The notes under the pieces were generated by a model. It made no database searches, was not told the origin of the DNA, and saw nothing but the letters and a program-made list of their open reading frames with translations. From a virus: DNA of 58,288 nt. Both the position numbers and the translations under genes were made by a program. How positions within the stretch are numbered: position 1 is the first letter of the stretch; each line of letters begins with the position of its first letter. Below are positions 1 through 8,274 of the stretch, in pieces. Where the stretch lies: IMG/VR virus record IMGVR_UViG_3300023174_000192, positions 1 to 58,288 of that record; one strand, 5' to 3'.

Positions 1-290
1 AAGGAGGTGGAGAATAAGGATCCACATAAGGAGGTGGAGAATAAGGATCCACATAAGGAGGTGGAGAATAAGGATCCACATAAGGAGGTGGAGAATAAGG
101 AGGTGGAGAATAAGGATCCACATAAGGAGGTGGACCATAAGGATCTATAGGAGGCGGAGAATAAGGATCCACATAAGGAGGCGGTGATGGATCATAAGGA
201 ATAGGGGGCGGAAGCGGTGATGGATCATAAGGAGGCGGAGAATAAGGAGGCGGAGAATAAGGATCCACATAAGGAGGCGGAAGAGGCGGT
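1..290. repeat. 27-bp tandem repeat array (left end)
   Basis: Units of the form AAGGAGGTGGAGAATAAGG followed by ATCCACAT repeat with a 27-bp period. They are near-identical at 1-140 and more degenerate to ~290, with shortened units such as an extra AAGGAGGTGGAGAAT. All changes keep the minus-strand frame. The same array forms the right end of the window, which is why the contig closes on itself here. True copy number cannot be known from this assembly. Confidence 0.95.
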
Positions 291-691
291 GAATAGTCGT
301 CGATATCCATAGAATACGAAGGTGGACCAAAATAAGAAGGCGGATCAAAGTACGAAGGTGGATCAAAGTACGTAGGTGGACCAAAATAAGAAGGTGGGTT
401 AAAATAAGAAGGTGGATCAAAGTACGTAGGTGGAGAATAATACGAAGGTGCATCGTAGTACGAAGGTGCAGAATAGTATGAAGGGGAAGAATAAACCGAA
501 TAACCGGAGTAGTCGCCTAATCCCTCGTCAAACTGCGTCAACCCCGTTTTAGGGTTAATGTCACCTTTACCACCTATAGCTTTCAAAAAAGCTGCCTCTT
601 GCAAGGTGATATGCGCGAGTTCTGTGTCGGAACCCTGACCTTGCCGAGCTAGAATATCAGCATAATCTTTTAAGCTATAGTGGTTGCTCAT
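1..691 (-). CDS. Tyr/Pro-repeat virion protein, N-terminal part (gene continues at 58288)
   Basis: The ATG at 691 overlaps the portal stop as ATGA, so translation is probably coupled. The first ~55 residues are ordered and carry the motif GSDTELAHITLQEAAFLKAIGG followed by DINPKTGLTQF (residues ~20-52). A close relative of this motif occurs in the 649-aa protein at 37530-39479. From residue ~60 the protein is Tyr/Pro-rich: first 6-residue units such as PPSYFD, then 9-residue units SPPPYVDPY encoded by 27-bp repeats. The frame is open through position 1 and matches the gene at 55691-58288 once the repeat is closed. Role is inferred: a virion protein with an extended stalk leading to the M15 peptidase domain. 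Confidence 0.85.
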   Translation of the reverse strand, partial: MSNHYSLKDYADILARQGQGSDTELAHITLQEAAFLKAIGGKGDINPKTGLTQFDEGLGDYSGYSVYSSPSYYSAPSYYDAPSYYSPPTYFDPPSYFNPPSYFGPPTYFDPPSYFDPPSYFGPPSYSMDIDDYSPPLPPPYVDPYSPPPYSPPPYDPSPLPPPIPYDPSPPPYVDPYSPPPIDPYGPPPYVDPYSPPPYSPPPYVDPYSPPPYVDPYSPPPYVDPYSPPP

Positions 692-3120
692 CTTAACCCC
701 GCCTTTTGGAGCTGTGCTTCTACCCGCATCTGAGCGATGTCCTCATTAGAGTGCATACGCTGGATATCCATACGGGTCTTATCGGCATTGCGCTGCTGTT
801 CAGCACTTATCTGTTGCTGTACTTCTTGTGCCCTGCGCTGACTATCCTGTTGACGGATGTCCAATTCGCGAGTTTTAAGCTCAACCAGAGGATCATCTTT
901 ATTAGAATCTTTGGTTAGCGGAGCCAGAACTTGCTGAACAAGCTGCGCTTCCATTTGAGATATTTTCTGCATAGCGATCTGCGGAGGAACCTGTTGTCCC
1001 ATCTGCTGCGCTTGCTGCATCTGCTGCTCTACTTGCTGTGTTGCAAGAGCAGTGATGTGTTCCATCACATGGCCTATTAGAATACCATACACGGGCGGAC
1101 TTGTTTGAACAATAGGCGTCTGAATAAAAGCCATATGCGCCATGATATGAGAAGCATGATCCTGATCGGGGAACACCTTCAAAGCCTTTACACCCTGCGG
1201 CATTTGCAAAGAACGACCGTTTTCTACAGGAGCCGTTTCCGGTTTCGGGGGTTGAGGAGGTGGAAGGATCGCATCGATCTCTTTTACATCAAGGGCAGCG
1301 TACATTCTGCGGTAAGCCTCGTACAGATTATGCTGGTCCGGAGCAGCCTGCGCTAACCGCAACTGCTCTTGTGCCAAAGTTATCCGTTGAGTCATACTGA
1401 AAATATTAGGATCGCTAACGGGGATGATATCCACCCGCCCATCGAAATCTTTAGCCTTAATAGTGCGCTCGCCACCAATTACATCGTAGGGGTATTCTTC
1501 TGGCAAATAGTCAGCAAATACCTGCGAAAGGAGCTGCAATTCCTGCTTTTGGGCATAGTGCATACGCTTATGGACAGCAGACATGACTCTGCTACCCCGC
1601 TCCAGCAGGGCAATGGTGGTCCCAACGGGCATTTCTTGGTTGCCATCGCTCATACCAAGGTCCGTGGTCCCAATAAACTTCTCCGCTGCCCCTACACAGA
1701 AGCCGAGGAGCTGCATCAGCGTACTAGATGGCTCTTTATAGGGCAAAGGTATCAGGTTCGCGGCAAGATCGCCTCCGGGAGCATCAACATCTCGCCATTC
1801 TCCGGGTTGTAGGGGGCTGTCTTGGTCTTGAATCCGCAACCCTTTAGATTTAAACCCTGCTGGGAGGTTGGCGAGGGTCCCTGAATCAATAAGCTGCCGC
1901 AAAATAGACGTGCTACTGCGCGAAAGGTTCCCCAACAGATGAACAAGGCCAAAACCATAGAACCCAAGTCCGGGAAGCAGCTTATAATGGACAAAATACT
2001 GCCGTTTGCGGTAAGACGGATCATCTTCTTGGTAGTTACGGCGGATAGCAAGGATCTCACCAGTGTCTGAATCCAATGTTACGATAAAGGGCAGCTTGAC
2101 ATTTTGCTTTTCTTTATCTTTTTTGTCTTTTTCAAGCCCCTTGATATCCAAATTGCAATGGCACTCATAAATAACATAGGTTTCTGGATCGCCATTGCGC
2201 TCGACACCCGTAATTTTGTCCTGACGGTCCTGAATGATGTCATCTGCTGCCTCGGCAGGCTCTGTCAAATCAACATCTTTGTAAAAACCGCTAGCCTGCT
2301 GCTTCAATAGTTCATTTTCGGACATCTGTAGAACATGCGTTACACGCTCTGCGGTACGCAAATCTCTCGCGGAGTAAGGTACTATCAGGTCTTTAGCCTG
2401 AATAAACAAACTCACCCCTCTACCGAGGACTCCGTCGTAGTAAACCTTTTTAAAGGTCGACCCACCATAGCCCAAATAGAACAGCATCTGGTCGTAATCA
2501 GGGTCATACTCTTCCATGACTTCCGTAATCTGGTAGTTCATGAAAGATCTTACGCGCTCTGCCTGTGCTTCCTTTTCAGAAGTAGACACACCAACAATCT
2601 GTGTGCGAACAGGACCACCAGCAGGAAGCATTTCCTTATAGGCTTGGGCCTGTAGCTGCGTGATAGCTTCGTTCAACAGGGGATGTGTTACACCTGTGGA
2701 CCCTTCAAACGGTTCCGAACGCTCATCGTAAGTGAGACCAAGGAGTCCCAACCCCTTTTCAAAAGTGTTTTTCCACTCTTCACGGCTGTCATCATCTTGT
2801 TTAATAAGGTCAAGCAGCTCTGAACTAATTTTGTTGAGGACACTTTCTTCCATAGATTCTGCAAGATTGTCTCCAAAGCCAAGAGAAGATAAGTCAGTAG
2901 ACGCTTCGTCTCCGAAAGTAATCGTTGCACCACCATCTGGTTCCTCTGCGATTTGAAAATTATCATCGGGTTGATCCTCGCCACTCATATCCACCGTGAC
3001 ATCTTTACCCAGCCCAGTTGGGTCCATGCCCTCGGGGTAATCGCTCATTTCGCCATCCAAAGGGAACATGCTCTCTGTGGCATTATCGCGATAAATATTA
3101 TTGTAAGAACCTTTAGCCAT
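688..3120 (-). CDS. Portal protein (P22-like head-tail connector)
   Basis: An 810-residue protein directly after terL, overlapping it by one base (TAATG), and followed by an ATGA overlap at its own end. The segment near residues 140-175 (FEGSTGVTHPLLNEAI, then QAYKEMLPAGGPVRTQIVG) is characteristic of P22-type portals of environmental phages. The N-terminal ~100 residues are acidic. The C-terminal ~150 residues are Gln-rich and helical, as expected for a portal barrel or crown. The product forms the dodecameric ring at the capsid vertex through which DNA is packaged and ejected. Call rests on motif, size and position. Confidence 0.9.
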   Translation of the reverse strand: MAKGSYNNIYRDNATESMFPLDGEMSDYPEGMDPTGLGKDVTVDMSGEDQPDDNFQIAEEPDGGATITFGDEASTDLSSLGFGDNLAESMEESVLNKISSELLDLIKQDDDSREEWKNTFEKGLGLLGLTYDERSEPFEGSTGVTHPLLNEAITQLQAQAYKEMLPAGGPVRTQIVGVSTSEKEAQAERVRSFMNYQITEVMEEYDPDYDQMLFYLGYGGSTFKKVYYDGVLGRGVSLFIQAKDLIVPYSARDLRTAERVTHVLQMSENELLKQQASGFYKDVDLTEPAEAADDIIQDRQDKITGVERNGDPETYVIYECHCNLDIKGLEKDKKDKEKQNVKLPFIVTLDSDTGEILAIRRNYQEDDPSYRKRQYFVHYKLLPGLGFYGFGLVHLLGNLSRSSTSILRQLIDSGTLANLPAGFKSKGLRIQDQDSPLQPGEWRDVDAPGGDLAANLIPLPYKEPSSTLMQLLGFCVGAAEKFIGTTDLGMSDGNQEMPVGTTIALLERGSRVMSAVHKRMHYAQKQELQLLSQVFADYLPEEYPYDVIGGERTIKAKDFDGRVDIIPVSDPNIFSMTQRITLAQEQLRLAQAAPDQHNLYEAYRRMYAALDVKEIDAILPPPQPPKPETAPVENGRSLQMPQGVKALKVFPDQDHASHIMAHMAFIQTPIVQTSPPVYGILIGHVMEHITALATQQVEQQMQQAQQMGQQVPPQIAMQKISQMEAQLVQQVLAPLTKDSNKDDPLVELKTRELDIRQQDSQRRAQEVQQQISAEQQRNADKTRMDIQRMHSNEDIAQMRVEAQLQKAGLR

Positions 3121-4580
3121 TAGTAGTACACCCTTCGTACGGGACCACCGTCGCGCTCATACACGTAATCTTCAGGGTGAGTAATAAATCCACCCTGACG
3201 GAATCGCATAAGAGCTTGCGTCATCGCGTCTACCATATCATCATGTTCCCCAAAAGGAAAGGCCGCACATTCCTCTATAACTTCTTCCGCCCAAGTCGCT
3301 TCGGGAGCCCAAACCAATCCACTTTCAAATAACGGGGCCACCGCATTCACTCGGGCATGTTTATCATTCCCACGGCTAGGGCTAAAATTTACCACAGGTA
3401 TCCCCATCTGCCGTAGTTCCTGAGTCAAAGGAATCCCCGCCGCCTTACTTTCAATCAGCACTGTATCCGGTTCCCAATAATCATACTCATCCTTAGCAAT
3501 TCGCTTTAGCTCGGGGAACTCCCAACGGCCCTTCCTCGCATCTAACAAAACAACATTAGGCGGTGAATCTTCCTTCGGGAAAAATACTCCCCACGTCTGA
3601 ATCGCACTATAATCCGCCGTCTGGCTTTTCAAAAACGCTGTATCATAACTCTGCATCACATACTGGAGCTTCGGAATTTTTTCTTTGGTCCACCGATTCC
3701 ACCACGACCGCTTGATAATACTGGACATATCAGCGGTAGGCTGCTGCATATACTGCGCCTGCCACTTACTAAGGTTAATGGAAGCCTTAACACTCTCCAG
3801 TTCCTCTAACTTCCAATACTCCGGCCACAACGCCTTACCACTCGGTAAGATCGCCGGAAACTCAACCACCTCCCACTTATCCGCCTTTGGGTCCATGGCC
3901 GACTGCTTCAACAACTTAGCCGTCAGGTCAAGTTCGGACCATCGAGTCATAACAACTACAATCGCACCTCCGGGCTGGAGACGCTGACGTGGCCCCCCCT
4001 GATACCACTCCCACGCATTTTCCAACGCCGCAGGGGACATCGCATCCTGCTCAGAATGAGGGTCATCCACAATAAACAAATCCGCACCACGGCCTGCAAT
4101 ATTACCACCCACCCCCGCAGCATAATATTCACCACCATCATTCGTCTCCCAACGGTACGCCGCCTTACTATCCGCCTTCAACGTGACACCAAAAACCTTC
4201 TGGTAATCCTCCGTCTCCATCAAAGTCTTAACCTTACGCCCAAATCGTACCGACAAATCAGCCGTATGCGTCGCCTGCATAATCTTCATATCCGGCCTAC
4301 GCCCAATCATCCACGCAGGGAACAAGAAAGACGCAAACTCCGACTTCGTATGGCGCGGCGGCATATTGATCACCAACCGCTTCAACTCACCCTTCGCCAC
4401 CAACTCCAGCTTTTCAGCAACAATCCTATGGTGTCGTCCTGCAATAAACGCAGGCCACACAAACTTTACAAACTCTAAAAAATTCATCGCCGCAAGCTCC
4501 GCCTGCGTCAACGCTCGCGCTCGCTCTACAAGTTTATAATACTTCTTAGCCACATCATCCGGTAGATTCAACTTCACCAT
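3120..4580 (-). CDS. terL: Terminase large subunit
   Basis: The ATPase/nuclease motor that packages DNA through the portal. I chose the ATG at 4580 (486 aa) over the one at 4610 because AAGGTGG lies just upstream. The N-terminal ATPase has a Walker A-like PPRHTKS (residues 74-80) and Walker B LFIVDD (168-173). The C-terminal nuclease has the acidic residues of QSYDTAF and of EHDDMVDAM near the C-terminus. Length is normal for the family. It overlaps the upstream gene by 26 nt and the portal by 1 nt. Confidence 0.95.
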   Translation of the reverse strand: MVKLNLPDDVAKKYYKLVERARALTQAELAAMNFLEFVKFVWPAFIAGRHHRIVAEKLELVAKGELKRLVINMPPRHTKSEFASFLFPAWMIGRRPDMKIMQATHTADLSVRFGRKVKTLMETEDYQKVFGVTLKADSKAAYRWETNDGGEYYAAGVGGNIAGRGADLFIVDDPHSEQDAMSPAALENAWEWYQGGPRQRLQPGGAIVVVMTRWSELDLTAKLLKQSAMDPKADKWEVVEFPAILPSGKALWPEYWKLEELESVKASINLSKWQAQYMQQPTADMSSIIKRSWWNRWTKEKIPKLQYVMQSYDTAFLKSQTADYSAIQTWGVFFPKEDSPPNVVLLDARKGRWEFPELKRIAKDEYDYWEPDTVLIESKAAGIPLTQELRQMGIPVVNFSPSRGNDKHARVNAVAPLFESGLVWAPEATWAEEVIEECAAFPFGEHDDMVDAMTQALMRFRQGGFITHPEDYVYERDGGPVRRVYY

Positions 4581-5385
4581 TCGCCACCTTCTTCGGTTCT
4601 TTATCCCCATTCATAGGGCATTTTTCAGGGTTAGAATAGCTGCCACCATCAACCACTAACTTCGTCTGGTGGTCAATCGGGCACTTACCACCATCAGGGT
4701 ACAACCCACGGAAATAATGCCGCTGCCATCCAGTTTTCGTTATTTCCGGGTCACGACGGTCTAATCCAGCATTAAACGCCTTCCGCTTACTGTGGAAATC
4801 ATCCACCTGAGCCTTCAACTCCGGATGGTCCGTCAACATCTCTCGCTTAACTTCAAACTCCTCAACCTGCCTACGCTTTATGGGAAAGAAAAAACAAATA
4901 GGGTCACCCTTTCTAAACTCCACAAACCCTCGCTCATGCACCTTCCAATTCATCGTAAACGTATACGGCGACCAATCAGCCTCATACAAACCAGTCATAG
5001 GGGCAGCATTCCGTATAAAAAAATTAGGCGCACCCGTTATCCACAAATCATAATCTGGGGGCGTCCGTATCAAAGCCGGAATCAAAAAAGTCAAAATCCC
5101 ATTTCCAAATATACTAACCGTCTCACCCTTACTCCCATTCAAAATCATCAACGTCTCCTTATCACGCTCACCCGTCCACACAGCACGTACATTCTGCTTC
5201 AACGTAACCTGCCAACCACTCTGGTTAGCCATCATCAAAGGCAAACATCTGTACGCATGGCCTCGGGGGGAATTCTGCGAATGGGTATCACTCATCCACG
5301 CTCGCTCCATAGGCGCAGGCTCTACAGTAAACACATTGTTCTCATATTCATAAAACGTAAGCGACAATTTCTCGGTCACCAGCAT
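4555..5385 (-). CDS. DUF6065-like protein upstream of terL
   Basis: About 276 residues from the ATG at 5385. Upstream in-frame ATGs at 5406 and 5436 have no better ribosome binding site, and recognisable sequence starts near LTFYEYENN. Conserved-looking motifs are ERAWM, RGHAYRCLPLMMANQSGW and CFFFPIKRR, followed by a charged C-terminus with Cys pairs (GKCPID, EKCPMNG). The pattern matches my memory of DUF6065, a family of unknown function found in phages and bacteria. The C-terminal Cys residues could bind metal. It is the first gene of the terL-portal operon, so a head or packaging role is possible but unproven. Confidence 0.7.
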   Translation of the reverse strand: MLVTEKLSLTFYEYENNVFTVEPAPMERAWMSDTHSQNSPRGHAYRCLPLMMANQSGWQVTLKQNVRAVWTGERDKETLMILNGSKGETVSIFGNGILTFLIPALIRTPPDYDLWITGAPNFFIRNAAPMTGLYEADWSPYTFTMNWKVHERGFVEFRKGDPICFFFPIKRRQVEEFEVKREMLTDHPELKAQVDDFHSKRKAFNAGLDRRDPEITKTGWQRHYFRGLYPDGGKCPIDHQTKLVVDGGSYSNPEKCPMNGDKEPKKVANGEVESTG

Positions 5386-5751
5386 CTCCAATAAAGCATG
5401 GTTCATCAACCACGAACAACTAACCAATATTATCATATACAAGGCGGGGCAAGGGGACCCTTCATCTAAACTAGAGAAAAAGGGGTAGGGTGATTTGGGG
5501 AAGTTACTAAGAGATTACCAAAAGTTGTGGAAAATTCTATAATTTTTGAAAATTGCCCATGAACCGTGGAAAACTTGGGTTCGGGTGTTGTGGCGGGTGC
5601 GGGAGTTCCTCAGGGGGGTTAAGAAATCGCAAGCTGCCGATGGTGCGATGCACAATAGGGCAAGGGACCCGTTGTGCGGTGCAACAGAAATGTTTGTTGC
5701 AACGCAACAGAAAGTTCAGTTGCACTGCAACAGAAATGTCGGTCCGTGTAT
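5386..5751. other. Leader region upstream of the packaging operon
   Basis: No convincing gene. It holds a direct repeat of a GGCAAGGGACCC-like string (near 5447 and 5660), a TGCAACAGAAATGT repeat (near 5681 and 5725) and, on the minus strand, an AT-rich TTATAGAAT near 5540 that could be a weak -10 without a good -35. Because a terminator at 5801-5829 precedes it, the DUF6065-terL-portal operon needs either readthrough or a promoter here. Confidence 0.4.
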
Positions 5752-5790
5752 GACTAACATGTTAGTCCGTGCACCACTGACATGTCAGTG
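5752..5790. promoter_or_regulatory. Pair of 16-bp perfect palindromes, operator-like
   Basis: GACTAACATGTTAGTC (5752-5767) and CACTGACATGTCAGTG (5775-5790) are each perfect palindromes. They share the ACATGT core and have centres 23 bp apart, about two helical turns. Paired related dyads of this kind usually bind a dimeric regulator. They lie between the terminator of the 5852-6304 gene and the terL operon. Function is inferred from geometry only. Confidence 0.55.
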
Positions 5791-5800
5791 TGCGGTGCAC

Positions 5801-5829
5801 AAAAAAGCACCGCACGATTTGTGCGGTGC
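5801..5829 (-). terminator. Rho-independent terminator after the 5852-6304 gene
   Basis: Read on the minus strand: GCACCGCAC, loop AAATC, GTGCGGTGC, then six T. A perfect 9-bp stem with a U tract, 23 nt after the stop codon. A third copy of the arm (5790-5798) can pair with the second arm to give an alternative hairpin. Confidence 0.9.
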
Positions 5830-5851
5830 AATATCGCTTGGTGCTTAATTT

Positions 5852-6304
5852 TTAAGCAACGACCAAGTGGACAAATGGTGTGCCGTAGGAGGCCTGACTC
5901 GCGCTATATCCGCCGTTGAGGAGGGCTAGCAGGCAGACCGGATTATTTGGTGTGTGTTGCGCGATTGTGCCGACACCCTTCTGAGACTTGCACCAGATCC
6001 AATGCTGAGCCAAATTTTCCACCGACAGGATGTGGTTCTGCAGGATTGCGCGGGTCCCCTGCGAATTTCCATTATAACCAAATGGGACCGGACCTTTCAA
6101 TCCCTGCCCGACATAATCGGCCACGACATTCGCTTGCGGGACAATTTTCACATTGGACCAATTTCCACCAGCATTAGTGTTGACCCATGCCCGAAGAGCT
6201 TGGACCGTGACCGGAGCATTGACCGCGCCGAATAATGCGACATTTTCTGCGACCGTATTTCCTGCGACCGCGACGGGGGACTTAGTGTTTTTTGTTTTAG
6301 TCAT
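5852..6304 (-). CDS. Isolated hypothetical protein between packaging genes
   Basis: 150 residues from the ATG at 6304, which is preceded by AAAGGA at good spacing; the longer frame to 6352 lacks a better site. No family recognised. The sequence begins MTKTKNTKSPVAVAGNTVAE and is otherwise neutral with several Trp, Asn and Gly (NTNAGGNWSNVKIVP, GTPFVHLVVA); no membrane segment or signal peptide. It sits alone: ~350 bp of non-coding DNA in front and its own terminator behind. That layout, interrupting the terS-terL order, is typical of a moron or independently regulated cassette. Confidence 0.65.
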   Translation of the reverse strand: MTKTKNTKSPVAVAGNTVAENVALFGAVNAPVTVQALRAWVNTNAGGNWSNVKIVPQANVVADYVGQGLKGPVPFGYNGNSQGTRAILQNHILSVENLAQHWIWCKSQKGVGTIAQHTPNNPVCLLALLNGGYSASQASYGTPFVHLVVA

Positions 6305-6352
6305 AATCAATATCCTTTGTTTATGTTGATAACCATTTACCAACAAATTCAT

Positions 6353-6652
6353 TCTGGCATTTTTACCAAAAGATTACAAACAAAAAATGATAAGTAAAAA
6401 TACGTACGTAAAAATACGTATTCGGTCCGTCCGTCCGGTCGTCGGATCATCCAATCTTCCCCAGGTCTATTAATCAAAGTCATCGGGTCATCAAATCATC
6501 ATCGGTTCTTCCTCTCTCTAGATCGGCGGTGACGATTTGACAATAAGAATTAAAGAAGATTAGACGATTTGATGATGAAGAAAATTTGACGACGGATGAA
6601 AAGAAGATTACCCATCCTCTAAATGAGCGGTTCCAAAAAACCATTCAAGATT
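6353..6652. other. Non-coding region with repeats
   Basis: No gene seen. It has two copies of GTAAAAATACGTA at a 14-bp period (6394-6406 and 6408-6420) containing the palindrome TACGTACGTA, then a GTCCGTCCGTCCGG run. A TCATCAAATC (near 6488) and GATTTGATGA (near 6566) inverted repeat and a duplicated AAGAAGATTA follow. It must contain the promoter for the 5852-6304 gene, but I could not pick one. A packaging-initiation (pac) site is possible given the neighbouring terS. Confidence 0.5.
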
Positions 6653-7144
6653 TCAAACGGCTCTCTCTGAATGAGCGGTCTCATCTTTCGGCGCAATAAT
6701 TCCCATCGTCGAATGTACGTGGTCCTTGATAAACGCTATCATACTCTCGGTCCAATCTTCCGTCTTTAAGGACGACCAGACAGGATTCACGGACCCCGAA
6801 CCTTCGTCCACTAATCGTCTCACTTGGCTACCCAAATAAATATATAGACAGCCCGACAAAGGGTGGCTGACCAAGTTGAAGACATTTGAACAAATTGACG
6901 ATCTCCTGTGTTGCCAAGCGATTTGTTGAGGACGCCACAGATTACTCGGTTTGTAGACCTTTGTTCTGCAAACCTTCAGCTCCAGCCAAAATTCAATCCC
7001 ATTTGCCGGAATCTGGGAGCCCGTGGAGACCGCTCCGTTGAGGTCAGGGATACCTGCCCCGACCCATGCTTCAATCCGCGTCCAGTGGACCTTCGTCTCC
7101 GTCTTCTTCTTCAAGTCTTGCCATAATTTCTTTTCCGGCGTCAT
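6653..7144 (-). CDS. VRR-NUC-like PD-(D/E)xK nuclease
   Basis: 163 residues. The core of a VRR-NUC/restriction-type nuclease is visible: RIEAWVGAGIPDLNG (Asp34) then EFWLELK (Glu55, Lys57), followed by a Gln in RPQQIAW. These supply the PD and ExK catalytic residues of the PD-(D/E)xK fold, a metal-dependent phosphodiesterase. It overlaps the end of terS by 74 nt and has GAGG upstream. Placement beside terS suggests a role in packaging or DNA processing, for example resolving branched DNA before packaging. The C-terminal half is not recognised. Confidence 0.75.
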   Translation of the reverse strand: MTPEKKLWQDLKKKTETKVHWTRIEAWVGAGIPDLNGAVSTGSQIPANGIEFWLELKVCRTKVYKPSNLWRPQQIAWQHRRSSICSNVFNLVSHPLSGCLYIYLGSQVRRLVDEGSGSVNPVWSSLKTEDWTESMIAFIKDHVHSTMGIIAPKDETAHSERAV

Positions 7145-7676
7145 CTACAATAGCCTCGTGTTCAATCATCTTTTTGGGGTTCGTATCCTGTATCAGCAGC
7201 GGGAATTCTGCTTGCAGCCTACGAATCTCAGTCATGACTTCTTCTTTAGACATTTGATCAATCTTGCCCACCAGAATTTCTTGGCGGGAGATGTACAGCC
7301 CTGCTGCCTGACCACGGGATTTTTCTGCCGAGACGGCGGCGGGGAAATTGCTTGCGAGTAATGCAGCGTCTCTGATTTCTGCCAGCTTGCGTACATGATT
7401 ATCAAACGTGACTTCGTATTTAACAGAGAGTTCTAATTTCAGTTCCTTTATACGATCAATGATGTGAGGATAATCTCTGTTGTTAAGGAATCTGCTGGCT
7501 ACCCATGCAGAATTCTTTTCGTCATACCCAGCGAGACGAGCGGCTTCTGTCTGCGTTACGTCACTGGTTGCATAAATCCTGCAGAATTTCTCTTGCTTAA
7601 CGGTAAGACCACGCTCGGTCCTAGGGTTGGCTAAGATGTTCATTAGCGGCTTATGAGTCTCTTTGGCGACTGCCAT
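7071..7676 (-). CDS. terS: Terminase small subunit
   Basis: 201 residues. LTVKQEKFCRIYAT followed by TQTEAARLAGY is the helix-turn-helix signature of the Terminase_2 family that recognises phage DNA to start packaging. The middle is helical and would form the oligomerisation domain. The C-terminus is strongly acidic (LEEEDGDEGPLDAD). It is the first gene of the late region and is separated from terL by a nuclease, a lone gene and a DUF6065-like gene. The ribosome binding site is weak. Confidence 0.88.
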   Translation of the reverse strand: MAVAKETHKPLMNILANPRTERGLTVKQEKFCRIYATSDVTQTEAARLAGYDEKNSAWVASRFLNNRDYPHIIDRIKELKLELSVKYEVTFDNHVRKLAEIRDAALLASNFPAAVSAEKSRGQAAGLYISRQEILVGKIDQMSKEEVMTEIRRLQAEFPLLIQDTNPKKMIEHEAIVDDAGKEIMARLEEEDGDEGPLDAD

Positions 7677-8245
7677 GCTTCTGCCCTTTCTGTTACGGTG
7701 AAGACCTTCTTTTTAACCTGTTTCAAAGCGTCTTACCAGTGCTTTGCAGACTTCTCTCTTAAGGGAGTGAAGCTATTGGATTCAATATCTCTGAAACTAG
7801 AACAAAATAAGGAAGATACGGATATACGCTGAAGTTCGCCAAGATCGTGTTTTTATTTTCTGTTTTTTCCATTTCGCGTAGCGGAAATAGTTTTGATTGA
7901 TATTGGGAGATATCGGACAGATAGTGGACTAACCTATTGGAAACGTTAGATGATACTAAATATCACAGAAAAGGACTTTCCAAAAAACAAAAATGGACTC
8001 CGCTGGAAAAACCATATCTCATATCTTTGTTGTTTTGTTCTAGTTTGCTCCTGTATCTCCATTTCCCTTAAGAGAAAAGTCCGTAGTCCGTGGTCCAGCC
8101 ACCAAAAAACCCATAAGATGCCCCCAAATCACCTGTTTTGCGAGGGTTTGCGATTGCATAGAATTACTGGTTGGTGGTTAGGTATGGCTGGTAAATGGAC
8201 TAATCGCAGCCGTATGTGATGAATAGATGATTGCCGATGGTTAAG
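7677..8245. other. Long non-coding region before terS
   Basis: About 570 bp between the early terminator and terS. I see no credible gene; the one plus-strand frame (7950-8219) has no ribosome binding site or family resemblance. There is an imperfect dyad CTTCTCTCTTAAGGGAGTGAAG at 7751-7772, a small hairpin around ATTTCGC/GCGGAAAT at 7871-7888, and an echo of CTTAAGAGA near 8068. This is where a late promoter should lie, but no clear -35/-10 was found. Confidence 0.5.
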
Positions 8246-8268
8246 AAAAAGGGGAGCGATGCCCCCCC
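8246..8268 (-). terminator. Rho-independent terminator at end of early region
   Basis: On the minus strand a G-run GGGGGG, loop GCATCG, CTCCCC and TTTTT form a 6-bp stem with U tract, 7 nt after the stop of the last early gene at 8275. Confidence 0.85.
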
Positions 8269-8274
8269 TAAGAT

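Noticed and set aside
1-290. CRISPR-like array
   Set aside because: Units are contiguous 27-bp repeats with no spacers and lie in frame in a coding region.
145-453. Minus-strand frame of Leu/His/Ile repeats in the 27-bp array
   Set aside because: It is another frame of the Tyr/Pro repeat; no start context and pure repeat composition.
4056-4478. Plus-strand frame antisense to terL
   Set aside because: Arg/His-rich mirror of the terL coding strand.
5546-5848. Plus-strand frame in the terL leader
   Set aside because: Overlaps palindromes and a terminator, no ribosome binding site, Cys/His/Met-heavy composition of a chance frame.
7950-8219. Plus-strand 89-codon frame before terS
   Set aside because: No ribosome binding site or recognisable family, and opposite to all neighbours.
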